DNA of 64,000 nt from JAZDEY01 sp043808325 [NCBI: Candidatus Eiseniibacteriota bacterium] (GTDB lineage Bacteria; Arandabacterota; Arandabacteria; Arandabacterales). The notes under the pieces were generated by a model that saw only the letters and a program-made list of their open reading frames with translations, did no database searches and was not told the DNA's origin. The stretch covers positions 10,657 to 74,656 of the forward strand of contig JAZDEY010000034.1 in the NCBI GenBank assembly GCA_043808325.1, in the 5' to 3' direction. The translations under genes were made by a program, and so were the position numbers. Below are positions 35,922 to 42,323 of this stretch, in pieces; within the stretch, counting starts at the first letter, position 1; every line of letters starts with the position of its first letter.

Positions 35922-37714
35922 TGCCAGTGAAGCTACATCTGCGTTGTTCAGGCGGGAGAAAGCGTGGATTGCCGGGCGAGATGCCTATCCTCTTGGCAGT
36001 GTGCTTGGTCGTCTGTGCGCTGGCCTTGGTCACAATCCCGTTCTTATCGTGTAACCGCCGAGCCGAACGGCCCAATTTTGTCTTGGTGGTTGTTGATGCC
36101 CTTCGTCCGGACTTCCTGGGATGTTACGGGTGCCGTATGCCAACCTCGCCCAACATCGATCAACTGGCGGCTGGCGGGGTCGTCTTTGAATCCGCGGTAT
36201 CGCACGCACCCTGGACCAAGTCGGCGTTCTCTAGCATGCTCACGGCCCTCTATCCGTTTCAGCACGGCGTTGTCAATTGGGAAGCCGCGATGCCCGATAC
36301 TATTATGACCCTGCCCGAGATTCTCAGCAGCCAGGGCTACAACACCATGGCAGTTGTCAACATGCTTGGCCTTACCGGCGAGTCAAAGGTGATGAAGGGA
36401 ATCGCCGAGATCAGCGAAGGCCACAAGCACGATCGTGATGCTCCCGCCACTACCGAGGCTGCGATTGAGCTCATCAAGGCTTCTTCCAAGCCCTTCTTCA
36501 TAATCATTCACTACTTTGACACCCACTGGCCTTATCGTCCCCCCCAGGAGTACGTGGACATGATCTCGGGCGCAGGAGCGCCCGACTCCACAGATCCAGC
36601 ATGTGCGCTCCGGTTGCGTTACGGCGGTTGCGTCAGGTTTGTGGATCAATCGATCGGAAGGCTGGTGGCCTTCCTGGATGGGGCTGGGATGCGGAACGAC
36701 ACCGTGCTGCTTATCACCGCCGATCATGGCGAGGGTCTAATGGCACACGGCGCAGGGTCCCACGGCACCAACCTCTATGATGAGGCAATACGAGTCCCGC
36801 TGATAATCACCTACCCTGCGAGGTACGGCAAGGGACTGCGCATAGCGGACCAGGTCCGGCATATCGATCTCCTCCCCACAATCGTCGACCTTGCAGGAGC
36901 GCGGGACGGCCAGCGAAGAGAGGGGACCAGTCTCGACCCGCTGATTCGGAAGGGTTCGAGATCGGCCGACCTGCCGGTGGGGAAGGGGAAGGGGTCGCTG
37001 CTCCCGGTGGACTGTGCGCTCTGCGAGATCGGCCTCAGGGACGTTCCCGAGGCCAAATGCATACGCACCAATGACTGGAAGCTGATTATAGAGCCCTCTA
37101 CGGCGGCCATTCAGCTCTATGACCTGACACAAGATCGCGGCGAGCTAACCAATCTTTGGGGCAGTGGCCCGACAGCCGGCGACACCCTGCTCCGTGTGAT
37201 CGGCCGGGTCCCCGGCGTCAGCGTAAAGGGTTGGCGGATAGGGTTCACGGGATCGATGCGGACCGGAGGCATCCGGGCTGATGTCCAGGTCGGGAGCGAG
37301 GGCCGGATCAGGCTGGCCGAGCCCGTGGCCGGCAGCAACCTGCTGTCATTCAGACTCAGCGAGGACAGCACCGCCATGGAAGTGATTGCCGGCCCACAGG
37401 GTTTGCAAATAATGCTCTTCGAAGTCGAGCCTTCCGATCGGCCCGTGACCTTCAAGTTCACGGCTGACGGGCAGGATGCCCCGCAAGCTGTCTCGGTCGG
37501 TGAGACCGGGGAGCGGCCGTTTGGCCAGGCGTTCGTCCTGACCCTTGATGACGCCATGGGTCTGCCTCGGGCCTTCGGTCAATCCCGCTCGTCCACAGCG
37601 TCCGGAGTTTCCCTCTGGTGGCTCCCGGGAGAGCATCTGCAGCGCGCCCAAAAGGCGGTCATCCTGTCCCCCGAGGAGCAGAATCGGCTGCGGTCGCTTG
37701 GCTATATACACTGA
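35921..37714 (+). CDS. Sulfatase-fold lipoprotein with C-terminal WW-PGE domain
   Basis: The 597-residue protein has a lipoprotein-like signal (TIPFLSC near residue 43) and a sulfatase-family domain: VVDALRPDFLGCYG, HAPWTKSAFSSML (Thr at the nucleophile position, with SA instead of PS), DTHWPY, ITADHGEG and HGTNLYDEAIRVPL. A C-terminal domain of about 200 residues has KGWRIGFTG, VSLWWLPGEHLQ and the end LRSLGYIH. It is a full-length paralogue of the proteins at 9573 and 11436-13205. Coupling to the GT-C gene by TGATG implies joint function, perhaps adding or removing a phospho or sulfo group on the glycan made by the GT-C partner. Confidence 0.78.
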   Translation: MPVKLHLRCSGGRKRGLPGEMPILLAVCLVVCALALVTIPFLSCNRRAERPNFVLVVVDALRPDFLGCYGCRMPTSPNIDQLAAGGVVFESAVSHAPWTKSAFSSMLTALYPFQHGVVNWEAAMPDTIMTLPEILSSQGYNTMAVVNMLGLTGESKVMKGIAEISEGHKHDRDAPATTEAAIELIKASSKPFFIIIHYFDTHWPYRPPQEYVDMISGAGAPDSTDPACALRLRYGGCVRFVDQSIGRLVAFLDGAGMRNDTVLLITADHGEGLMAHGAGSHGTNLYDEAIRVPLIITYPARYGKGLRIADQVRHIDLLPTIVDLAGARDGQRREGTSLDPLIRKGSRSADLPVGKGKGSLLPVDCALCEIGLRDVPEAKCIRTNDWKLIIEPSTAAIQLYDLTQDRGELTNLWGSGPTAGDTLLRVIGRVPGVSVKGWRIGFTGSMRTGGIRADVQVGSEGRIRLAEPVAGSNLLSFRLSEDSTAMEVIAGPQGLQIMLFEVEPSDRPVTFKFTADGQDAPQAVSVGETGERPFGQAFVLTLDDAMGLPRAFGQSRSSTASGVSLWWLPGEHLQRAQKAVILSPEEQNRLRSLGYIH

Positions 37715-37816
37715 CAAAGACATCATTAGATGCAGGTTGGAAGTAGTCGAATAGTTCTCTGACTTGTATTCTAAAATGAAATAATGGGAAGGAAACTCCC
37801 AGCTCAAGCCACGCCG

Positions 37817-38155
37817 TTAGGGTCCGATGATCTCGTTCAGACCCTCTACGACTTGGGCTATCTCTTCTGGACTTGCCCTCCCGATTCTCTTGTCGATCCT
37901 CTCCACGGCCAATGTCCTGATCTGACTGATCTTCACCCATGACCGCTTCGGCAAACCCTTTGACTCCAACTCAAGTGTCAAGGGAAACCCTGCCCGCTGA
38001 GGCTGACTCGTGATCGCCACTGCTATTACTGTCCCTGAGCGCTCGTTGAAAACATCCTGACTCAGGATCAGAACCGGCCGCTGCCCTGCCTGCTCGCTTC
38101 CCCGAACTGGGTTCAGATCGGCCCAGCGAATCTCACCTCTCAGTATTCTGGCCAT
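37817..38155 (-). CDS. mazF: MazF-type mRNA interferase toxin
   Basis: The 112-residue toxin has the PemK/MazF fold: [32 protein letters not shown] with the conserved Arg, then [28 protein letters not shown] and a C-terminal helix ending LNEIIGP. Members cut mRNA at short sites when free of antitoxin. The start codon lies inside the last codons of the antitoxin gene (16-nt overlap), the standard arrangement of such pairs. It converges with the sulfatase-fold gene ending at 37714; no clear terminator is seen in the 100 nt between. Confidence 0.9.
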   Translation of the reverse strand: MARILRGEIRWADLNPVRGSEQAGQRPVLILSQDVFNERSGTVIAVAITSQPQRAGFPLTLELESKGLPKRSWVKISQIRTLAVERIDKRIGRASPEEIAQVVEGLNEIIGP

Positions 38156-38382
38156 CGCCCCAACTCCTCCGAAAGCCCCTCCTCGGCCAACGCCTTCTCA
38201 AAGCCAGGATCAAGTTTGCTGCACTCGCGAGCCAGGCGACTCTGGTCAACACGCTCCAGTTTCTCCTTGACTGCTATCTGGATAGCCTGACTCCGATTTC
38301 GGAAGACTGCCCTCTTCACCAGCCGGTCCAGCCTTGCTAGGAGTTTCTCATCGATGGTTATGGCAACCTTTGATCTACTCAT
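38140..38382 (-). CDS. Ribbon-helix-helix antitoxin of the MazF-type toxin
   Basis: The 80-residue protein starts at ATG 38382 with AGGGGGTG upstream. The N-terminus [38 protein letters not shown] is a ribbon-helix-helix DNA-binding domain. The acidic C-terminus ([20 protein letters not shown]) should bind the toxin. It very likely represses its own promoter through the inverted repeat at 38396-38414. Confidence 0.85.
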   Translation of the reverse strand: MSRSKVAITIDEKLLARLDRLVKRAVFRNRSQAIQIAVKEKLERVDQSRLARECSKLDPGFEKALAEEGLSEELGRWPEY

Positions 38383-38395
38383 ATCGCACCCCCTA

Positions 38396-38414
38396 GTATG
38401 ATGATATATCATAC
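38396..38414. promoter_or_regulatory. Operator-like inverted repeat at the toxin-antitoxin promoter
   Basis: GTATGAT (38396-38402) and ATCATAC (38408-38414) are perfect arms around GATAT, and the centre is itself palindromic. The site covers the -10 box of the antitoxin promoter, as expected for ribbon-helix-helix autorepression. Confidence 0.65.
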
Positions 38415-38429
38415 CAACAGGAATGTCAA
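38401..38429 (-). promoter_or_regulatory. Sigma-70 promoter of the toxin-antitoxin pair
   Basis: On the minus strand a perfect TTGACA (38429-38424), 17 bp, then TATCAT (38406-38401). The antitoxin ATG is 19 nt further on. Confidence 0.7.
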
Positions 38430-38518
38430 GCACATTCTGTCCTACGGACCCCAACTACGGCTTATACTGCGGCAATCGGGCTGCGCCAGCACCTTGCCTC
38501 CCGCCCATCAAGATCCGG

Positions 38519-39871
38519 CTACAGGGGCTTGAGGCCCTTCATTGCCTCAGCAAGTGCAGCGTCCGGCAACTCATAGTCGGTAAGCTCGCCCCTCAAATAG
38601 GAGTCGTAAGCTGCCAGGTCAAAGTGGCCGTGCCCGCTAAAGTTGAAGAGGATCACCCTCTCCTCGCCCGCGCTCTTCGCCTGAAGCGCCTCGTCAATGA
38701 CTGCCTTTATGGCGTGGGCCGTCTCGGGAGCCGGCAGGATTCCCTCGGTCCTCGCAAAGGTGAGCGCCGCCTCAAAGACCTCGATCTGGTTATAGGCCCT
38801 CGCTTCAATCAGACCTCGCCTTACGAGCTCGCATAGCAGGGGACTGTCACCATGGTACCTGAGCCCGCCCGCATGGATCTTCGCCGGCATGAACTTGTGG
38901 CCCAGCGTGAACATGGGCAGCAGGGGCGTGAGCTCCGCGGTGTCGCCGAAGTCATAGGCGAATATGCCCTTGGTGAGCGTGGGACAGGCGGTCGGTTCAA
39001 CGGCCACCGCGCGCAAAGCTCTTCCCTCAAGCTTGTCCTTGATGAAAGGCATGGCGATCCCACCGAAGTTTGAGCCGCCCCCCACACAACCTATCACGAC
39101 GTCCGGATAGTCACCGGCTTTGTCCATCTGCTTCTTGGCCTCAAGCCCGATTACGGTCTGGTGGAGCAGCACGTGGTTGAGGACACTCCCGAGCGCATAC
39201 TTGGTGTCGGCGTCGGAGACTGCATCGTTGACGGCCTCGCTTATGGCGATGCCGAGACTCCCGGGAGATTCGGGGTCCTGCTCGAGCATGAGCCTTCCGG
39301 CCTGCGTGTCCCGGCTTGGGCTCGGCACCACCTTTGCTCCCCAGACCTCCATCATTATCCTTCTATAGGGTTTCTGCTCGTAGCTCACCCGCACCATATA
39401 GACCTTGCACTCCAGGCCGAAGATATTGCAGGCGAAACTGAGCGCGCATCCCCACTGGCCGGCGCCGGTCTCCGTCGTCAGGCGCTTCACGCCCGCCTGC
39501 TTGTTGTAGTAGGCCTGCGCGACCGCGGTGTTGGGCTTGTGGCTTCCGGTGGGACTGACGCCCTCGTACTTGTAGTAGATCCTGGCCGGCGTCTTGAGGG
39601 CGACCTCGAGCCTGCGGGCCCGATAGAGGGGAGTCGGCCTCCAGAGCGTGTAAGCGTCAAGCACCTCCTCGGGTATCTCGATGTATCTCTGGGTGGAGAC
39701 CTCTTGCTCGATCAGAGCCATCGGGAAGAGGGGCGCAAGATCATCGGGACCAATGGGCTTGCCGGTTCCCGGATGGAGCACTGGCCGCATGCCGCCCTCG
39801 AGATCGGCAAGTATGTTGTACCACTGCCTTGGAATTTCCTTCTCCTCAAGCGTGAACTTCGTCGGCTGCAT
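38519..39871 (-). CDS. trpB2: TrpB2-type tryptophan synthase beta chain
   Basis: The 450-residue PLP enzyme belongs to the TrpB2 branch, longer than TrpB1 (about 400). It has the TrpB2-like N-terminus LTLEEK-type [19 protein letters not shown], the family block [12 protein letters not shown], the PLP lysine in GSHKPNTA (K112), ETGAGQWG, and a glycine loop [10 protein letters not shown]. It joins indole to a serine-derived aminoacrylate to make Trp. Some TrpB2 enzymes of archaea prefer O-phosphoserine. ATG 39871 has AAGGGGG upstream; an upstream extension of the frame overlaps the next gene and is not conserved. It lies 26 nt after a SerK-like gene, and both are preceded by a Trp attenuator. 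Confidence 0.9.
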   Translation of the reverse strand: MQPTKFTLEEKEIPRQWYNILADLEGGMRPVLHPGTGKPIGPDDLAPLFPMALIEQEVSTQRYIEIPEEVLDAYTLWRPTPLYRARRLEVALKTPARIYYKYEGVSPTGSHKPNTAVAQAYYNKQAGVKRLTTETGAGQWGCALSFACNIFGLECKVYMVRVSYEQKPYRRIMMEVWGAKVVPSPSRDTQAGRLMLEQDPESPGSLGIAISEAVNDAVSDADTKYALGSVLNHVLLHQTVIGLEAKKQMDKAGDYPDVVIGCVGGGSNFGGIAMPFIKDKLEGRALRAVAVEPTACPTLTKGIFAYDFGDTAELTPLLPMFTLGHKFMPAKIHAGGLRYHGDSPLLCELVRRGLIEARAYNQIEVFEAALTFARTEGILPAPETAHAIKAVIDEALQAKSAGEERVILFNFSGHGHFDLAAYDSYLRGELTDYELPDAALAEAMKGLKPL

Positions 39872-39897
39872 TTCAATTCCCCCTTTCTGTGGAGCCT

Positions 39898-40764
39898 TCA
39901 ATCGTCGAAATGGAAAGTCGGCTCCTGGTAGAACCTGATCTTCCTTTCCCGGATCTTTCTCCTTAACACGCGCTCGAGCGCAGTCTTCTTGGCAGCGAGG
40001 CTTCTCGAGTCCTTGAGGAAGGCAAGCGGCACCGAAAGCGAGACGGCTCGCTTGGGCACGCCGAAGCGTGTTATCCCACTCGGACACTTCTTGCCGCTCA
40101 GCGCAAACTCGAGGATGTCGCGCTTGGTGAAGCCTCGGTAGCAGATCAACGCCGAGAAGCGCGGGTAGTTTCGGCGAAGGTCATCGAGATTGGTGTAGCT
40201 TACCCGATCCACGTTGCGAGCGTCCTTGAGGGCGTCGGTGACGGCTCTTGCGGCGTCCAGCCGGTCGGTGGCTGATAGGCCGGTCCGGATGACGAAGGCG
40301 GCGCCTGTGGGGAGGAGGATCGAGCATGCCGCGTCCCCTGTGAAGGTCGGGATGAAATCGTGTTGCCGGGTGAGGCGCGCCCGGATTGGAGAGACCTTCG
40401 ATACCCTGGATGCCCGTCGGAGGCGCTTGGCTATGGCGGCGCCGCTTAGCCCCTCAACGGCGTGATGCCATGTGGAGAGAACGAGGCCCTCATCGTCAAG
40501 GTCGACATCCTGGATGACGACGCATCTCGCTCCGAGGGCGCGCAGGGCTTCCAACCTGTTGGCCCCATCGAGGAGAAGGTGAGTGGCCGTGCCATGGTCT
40601 CGCGCCGCGATGAGAGGGTTCCTGAGACAGCCGTCGGCGGCGATCCTCTCGGCGAGGGGCCCTGACCGCGTTGGATCGGGGTCCTCGTGGAGCAGGAGGG
40701 AGTTCATAGCAATTACCTGGATGGATGGGAGCTTGCCTATCTCAAGGTGCGGTTCTCGGTTCAA
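39898..40764 (-). CDS. SerK/SbnI-like ParB-fold protein, putative free-serine kinase
   Basis: The 288-residue protein has an N-terminal ParB/Srx-like domain with HE at residues 26-27 and [17 protein letters not shown] near 63-79, where SerK has a DGHHR motif. The rest follows the SerK/SbnI layout: a TWHHAVEG segment, a middle region with [17 protein letters not shown], and [29 protein letters not shown], where SerK has KTTRHVLPFIP. SerK (archaeal) and SbnI (staphylococcal) phosphorylate free serine to O-phosphoserine. The His residues of DGHHR are replaced (DGANR), so activity needs proof. The TTG start has GGAGAGGTGAG upstream. Adjacent trpB2 and the attenuator suggest it feeds O-phosphoserine to TrpB2. 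The alternative is a ParB-like regulator. Confidence 0.6.
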   Translation of the reverse strand: MNREPHLEIGKLPSIQVIAMNSLLLHEDPDPTRSGPLAERIAADGCLRNPLIAARDHGTATHLLLDGANRLEALRALGARCVVIQDVDLDDEGLVLSTWHHAVEGLSGAAIAKRLRRASRVSKVSPIRARLTRQHDFIPTFTGDAACSILLPTGAAFVIRTGLSATDRLDAARAVTDALKDARNVDRVSYTNLDDLRRNYPRFSALICYRGFTKRDILEFALSGKKCPSGITRFGVPKRAVSLSVPLAFLKDSRSLAAKKTALERVLRRKIRERKIRFYQEPTFHFDD

Positions 40765-40813
40765 GTCCGTCTCACCTCTCCTTCCGGTCTCGTTACCGTG
40801 GTCGCGTCAAATT

Positions 40814-40841
40814 AAAAAGGCCCGTGGCGTTTCCACGAGCC
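40814..40841 (-). terminator. Second intrinsic terminator in the trp leader
   Basis: On the minus strand GGCTCGTGG (40841-40833) pairs with CCACGGGCC (40827-40819), 9 bp with one G-U, followed by TTTTT (40818-40814). It stands 10 nt after the first terminator and about 50 nt before the SerK-like start. Confidence 0.75.
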
Positions 40842-40850
40842 TGGATATGG

Positions 40851-40883
40851 AAAAAGGCGGGAAACGCCTTGGCGTCCCCGCCT
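40851..40883 (-). terminator. Attenuator terminator (3:4 hairpin) of the trp leader
   Basis: On the minus strand AGGCGGG (40883-40877) pairs with CCCGCCT (40861-40855) and ACGCC with GGCGT inside, followed by a run of T. AGGCGGG can instead pair with CCCGCTT (40907-40901), which would prevent the terminator. Confidence 0.85.
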
Positions 40884-40900
40884 CGGGAAGATCTAGCCTA

Positions 40901-40929
40901 AAGCGGGCACACCTACAATGAGGTGCGCC
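40901..40929 (-). promoter_or_regulatory. Attenuator regions 1 and 2 (1:2 pause hairpin and antiterminator arm)
   Basis: On the minus strand GGCGCACCT (40929-40921), which begins inside the second Trp codon, pairs over 9 bp (one G-U) with AGGTGTGCC (40914-40906). Overlapping the second arm, CCCGCTT (40907-40901) can pair with AGGCGGG of the terminator (7 bp, extendable by two more pairs past a mismatch). This is the classic mutually exclusive 1:2 / 2:3 / 3:4 arrangement. Confidence 0.8.
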
Positions 40930-40972
40930 ACCAGTTCAATGTGAGTGCCAGGCTGAGTGCTTTCGTTTTCAT
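40913..40972 (-). CDS. trpL: trp operon leader peptide with tandem Trp codons
   Basis: A 19-codon frame starts at ATG 40972 and ends with TAG at 40915-40913, encoding MKTKALSLALTLNWWRTSL. The two adjacent Trp codons (40933-40928) followed by Arg-Thr-Ser resemble the end of enterobacterial TrpL (WWRTS). A stalled ribosome at these codons would cover region 1 and free region 2 to block the terminator; a ribosome reaching the stop would cover region 2 and allow termination. No ribosome site precedes the ATG. The predicted transcript starts within a base or two of it, so the leader is probably translated from a leaderless message, as reported for Sinorhizobium trpL. Confidence 0.85.
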   Translation of the reverse strand: MKTKALSLALTLNWWRTSL

Positions 40973-40979
40973 CAGTGCT

Positions 40980-41008
40980 AGTGTATCACGGGGCCTCTGC
41001 GAGTTCAA
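40980..41008 (-). promoter_or_regulatory. Sigma-70 promoter of the trpL-serK-like-trpB2 operon
   Basis: On the minus strand TTGAAC (41008-41003), 17 bp, TACACT (40985-40980). Only 7 nt separate the -10 box from the leader ATG, so transcription should start at or next to that ATG. Confidence 0.7.
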
Positions 41009-41050
41009 GCCCAAAGTGGCGGCCGCCCGGGAATGGCCGTGCGCGTGGTA

Positions 41051-41103
41051 TGCCGATTGGGAGATCTTCCCGGTCAGTTTCAGGGACTCCCGCACTTGCT
41101 GTC
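41051..41103. repeat. Dispersed repeat, copy 2, downstream of the FkbM gene
   Basis: It shares an identical 34-bp block (41060-41093) with the copy inside mobB (33888-33921). It begins directly at the stop codon of the FkbM methyltransferase and lies upstream of the trp leader promoter. The folded minus-strand form pairs GGGAGTCCC with GGGA...CTCCC and might weakly terminate FkbM transcription, but there is no T-run. Confidence 0.75.
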
Positions 41104-41896
41104 ACCAGCCGTCATCAAACAATTCAGAACGAACGACAAGCAAATCCGCCTGCAGAAGTTCTTTGTGCTCATTGAAGTGAAACTGCACAACATCGTAGAG
41201 GCGAAATCCGGCAGCTTGTCCAAACGCCAGGACTTCGGGAAGCAACGGAGCCCCTTCGTTGTATTTCTGCACATTGCACTCAATCTGCAGGGCGCGCGCA
41301 TGTGCGAGGCACCGCGGCGCTCCACGCAAAATGTCGAGCTCAGACCCCTGCGTGTCAATCTTGATAAAGTCCGGCATGGGCCAGCCGCGCTCTTCAACCA
41401 AACTGTCTAAGCGACGTGTCGTACGGCGGCTGGAAAGCAGGGCACCTGATGCATAGAACGCAGTCCGTTCCAGATAAAGGGAATCTCCAGTTCCCGGAGC
41501 GTAGGCGCTGGTTTCGTAGAAGGTCTTCTCCACTCCATCGTGCTCGTCCAATATGGCAATTGCGTATGGCTCCTTACTACGGATTAGGGCGGGTTCATGC
41601 TTCGCCATCGCTTCAAACAGAAAGAAGTCAGTGTGCGGCATAAGAGGCTTGTACACCGTTTGCTGCCCGTCCGGGGAAAATGGATCATTGGCACCAATGT
41701 CGTAAAACACCTTCGGGACAAAGCACTGAGTCAGAAACAGCCGCCAGCGGATCATGCTGTAGAGGCGGGGGTCCTGCAGAAAGGTCAGTATCTGATCGTC
41801 ATTTCCAAATGTGTTTACGGGGAAGCGCCCTTTCAGCTTGGCAATCCCGCGGGAGATGAGTGACATGGATTTGTTGATGGGTGTCTTAGACGGCAT
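41102..41896 (-). CDS. FkbM-family SAM-dependent methyltransferase
   Basis: The 264-residue protein has the FkbM pattern: a SAM-binding motif FYDIGANDPFSPDG near residue 65, FLFEAMAKHEPAL, and the hallmark PDFIKIDTQGSELDILRGA near residue 175. Such enzymes methylate hydroxyl groups of sugars, lipids or natural products. The start is ATG 41896; no good ribosome site is seen, and M11 is an alternative. It lies apart from the trp operon, whose promoter is downstream, and next to a GGDEF remnant. Substrate unknown; envelope glycan is plausible given the neighbourhood. Confidence 0.8.
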   Translation of the reverse strand: MPSKTPINKSMSLISRGIAKLKGRFPVNTFGNDDQILTFLQDPRLYSMIRWRLFLTQCFVPKVFYDIGANDPFSPDGQQTVYKPLMPHTDFFLFEAMAKHEPALIRSKEPYAIAILDEHDGVEKTFYETSAYAPGTGDSLYLERTAFYASGALLSSRRTTRRLDSLVEERGWPMPDFIKIDTQGSELDILRGAPRCLAHARALQIECNVQKYNEGAPLLPEVLAFGQAAGFRLYDVVQFHFNEHKELLQADLLVVRSELFDDGW

Positions 41897-41927
41897 GATT
41901 GTGCGCTCTAACGGCAGGGCTCAATTA

Positions 41928-41947
41928 GACTTGAACTCCTTCAAGTC
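41928..41947. promoter_or_regulatory. Perfect inverted repeat upstream of the FkbM gene
   Basis: GACTTGAA (41928-41935) and TTCAAGTC (41940-41947) flank a 4-nt centre, about 32 bp before the FkbM ATG and at the end of the GGDEF remnant. It may be an operator or a short hairpin; no T-run follows. Confidence 0.4.
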
Positions 41948-41957
41948 ATCCCTCCGT

Positions 41958-42146
41958 TTATATATCGAGAGATGCATCCCAGACGCGCGTACAGTTTCGC
42001 CCCGAACACTTTGCAGCATATAATGCCTTATCAGCCCGCTCAACCGCCTGCTCGACAGAGATGTCTGGATCAAGAAGCGTAAGCCCAAAGGATGAAGTAA
42101 CGCGGATTTCCTTGCCTTCGTAACGGATGGGATTATCAGCACTCAT
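41958..42146 (-). pseudogene. C-terminal remnant of a GGDEF (diguanylate cyclase) domain
   Basis: The 62 residues (IRYEGKEIRVTSSFGLTLLD ... AVERADKALYAAKCSGRN) match only the last third of a GGDEF domain. The GGDEF active-site loop and everything before it are missing upstream, where no matching frame is seen. An AGGAG precedes an ATG by chance or remains from rearrangement. It is most likely a gene fragment without cyclase activity. Confidence 0.7.
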
Positions 42147-42323
42147 CTGCTCCTGAACGAACTATAGCACAGATTGGCATTGGGGCAATTCCATTGTCAA
42201 TATTATTCGGGGTCGGAAACAGACATCGTGACCCCTGGGTAGTTCCTGGTATCTGGTCCGTCCATGGAGGGATCTATGGGCGCAGTCGGGGCGCCAATCT
42301 TGGCATTCGCCGTGCAATTGCAC

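Noticed and set aside
41051-41103. Simple terminator of the FkbM gene
   Set aside because: It folds, but lacks a T-run and is a copy of the repeat inside mobB, so it is better described as a dispersed repeat.
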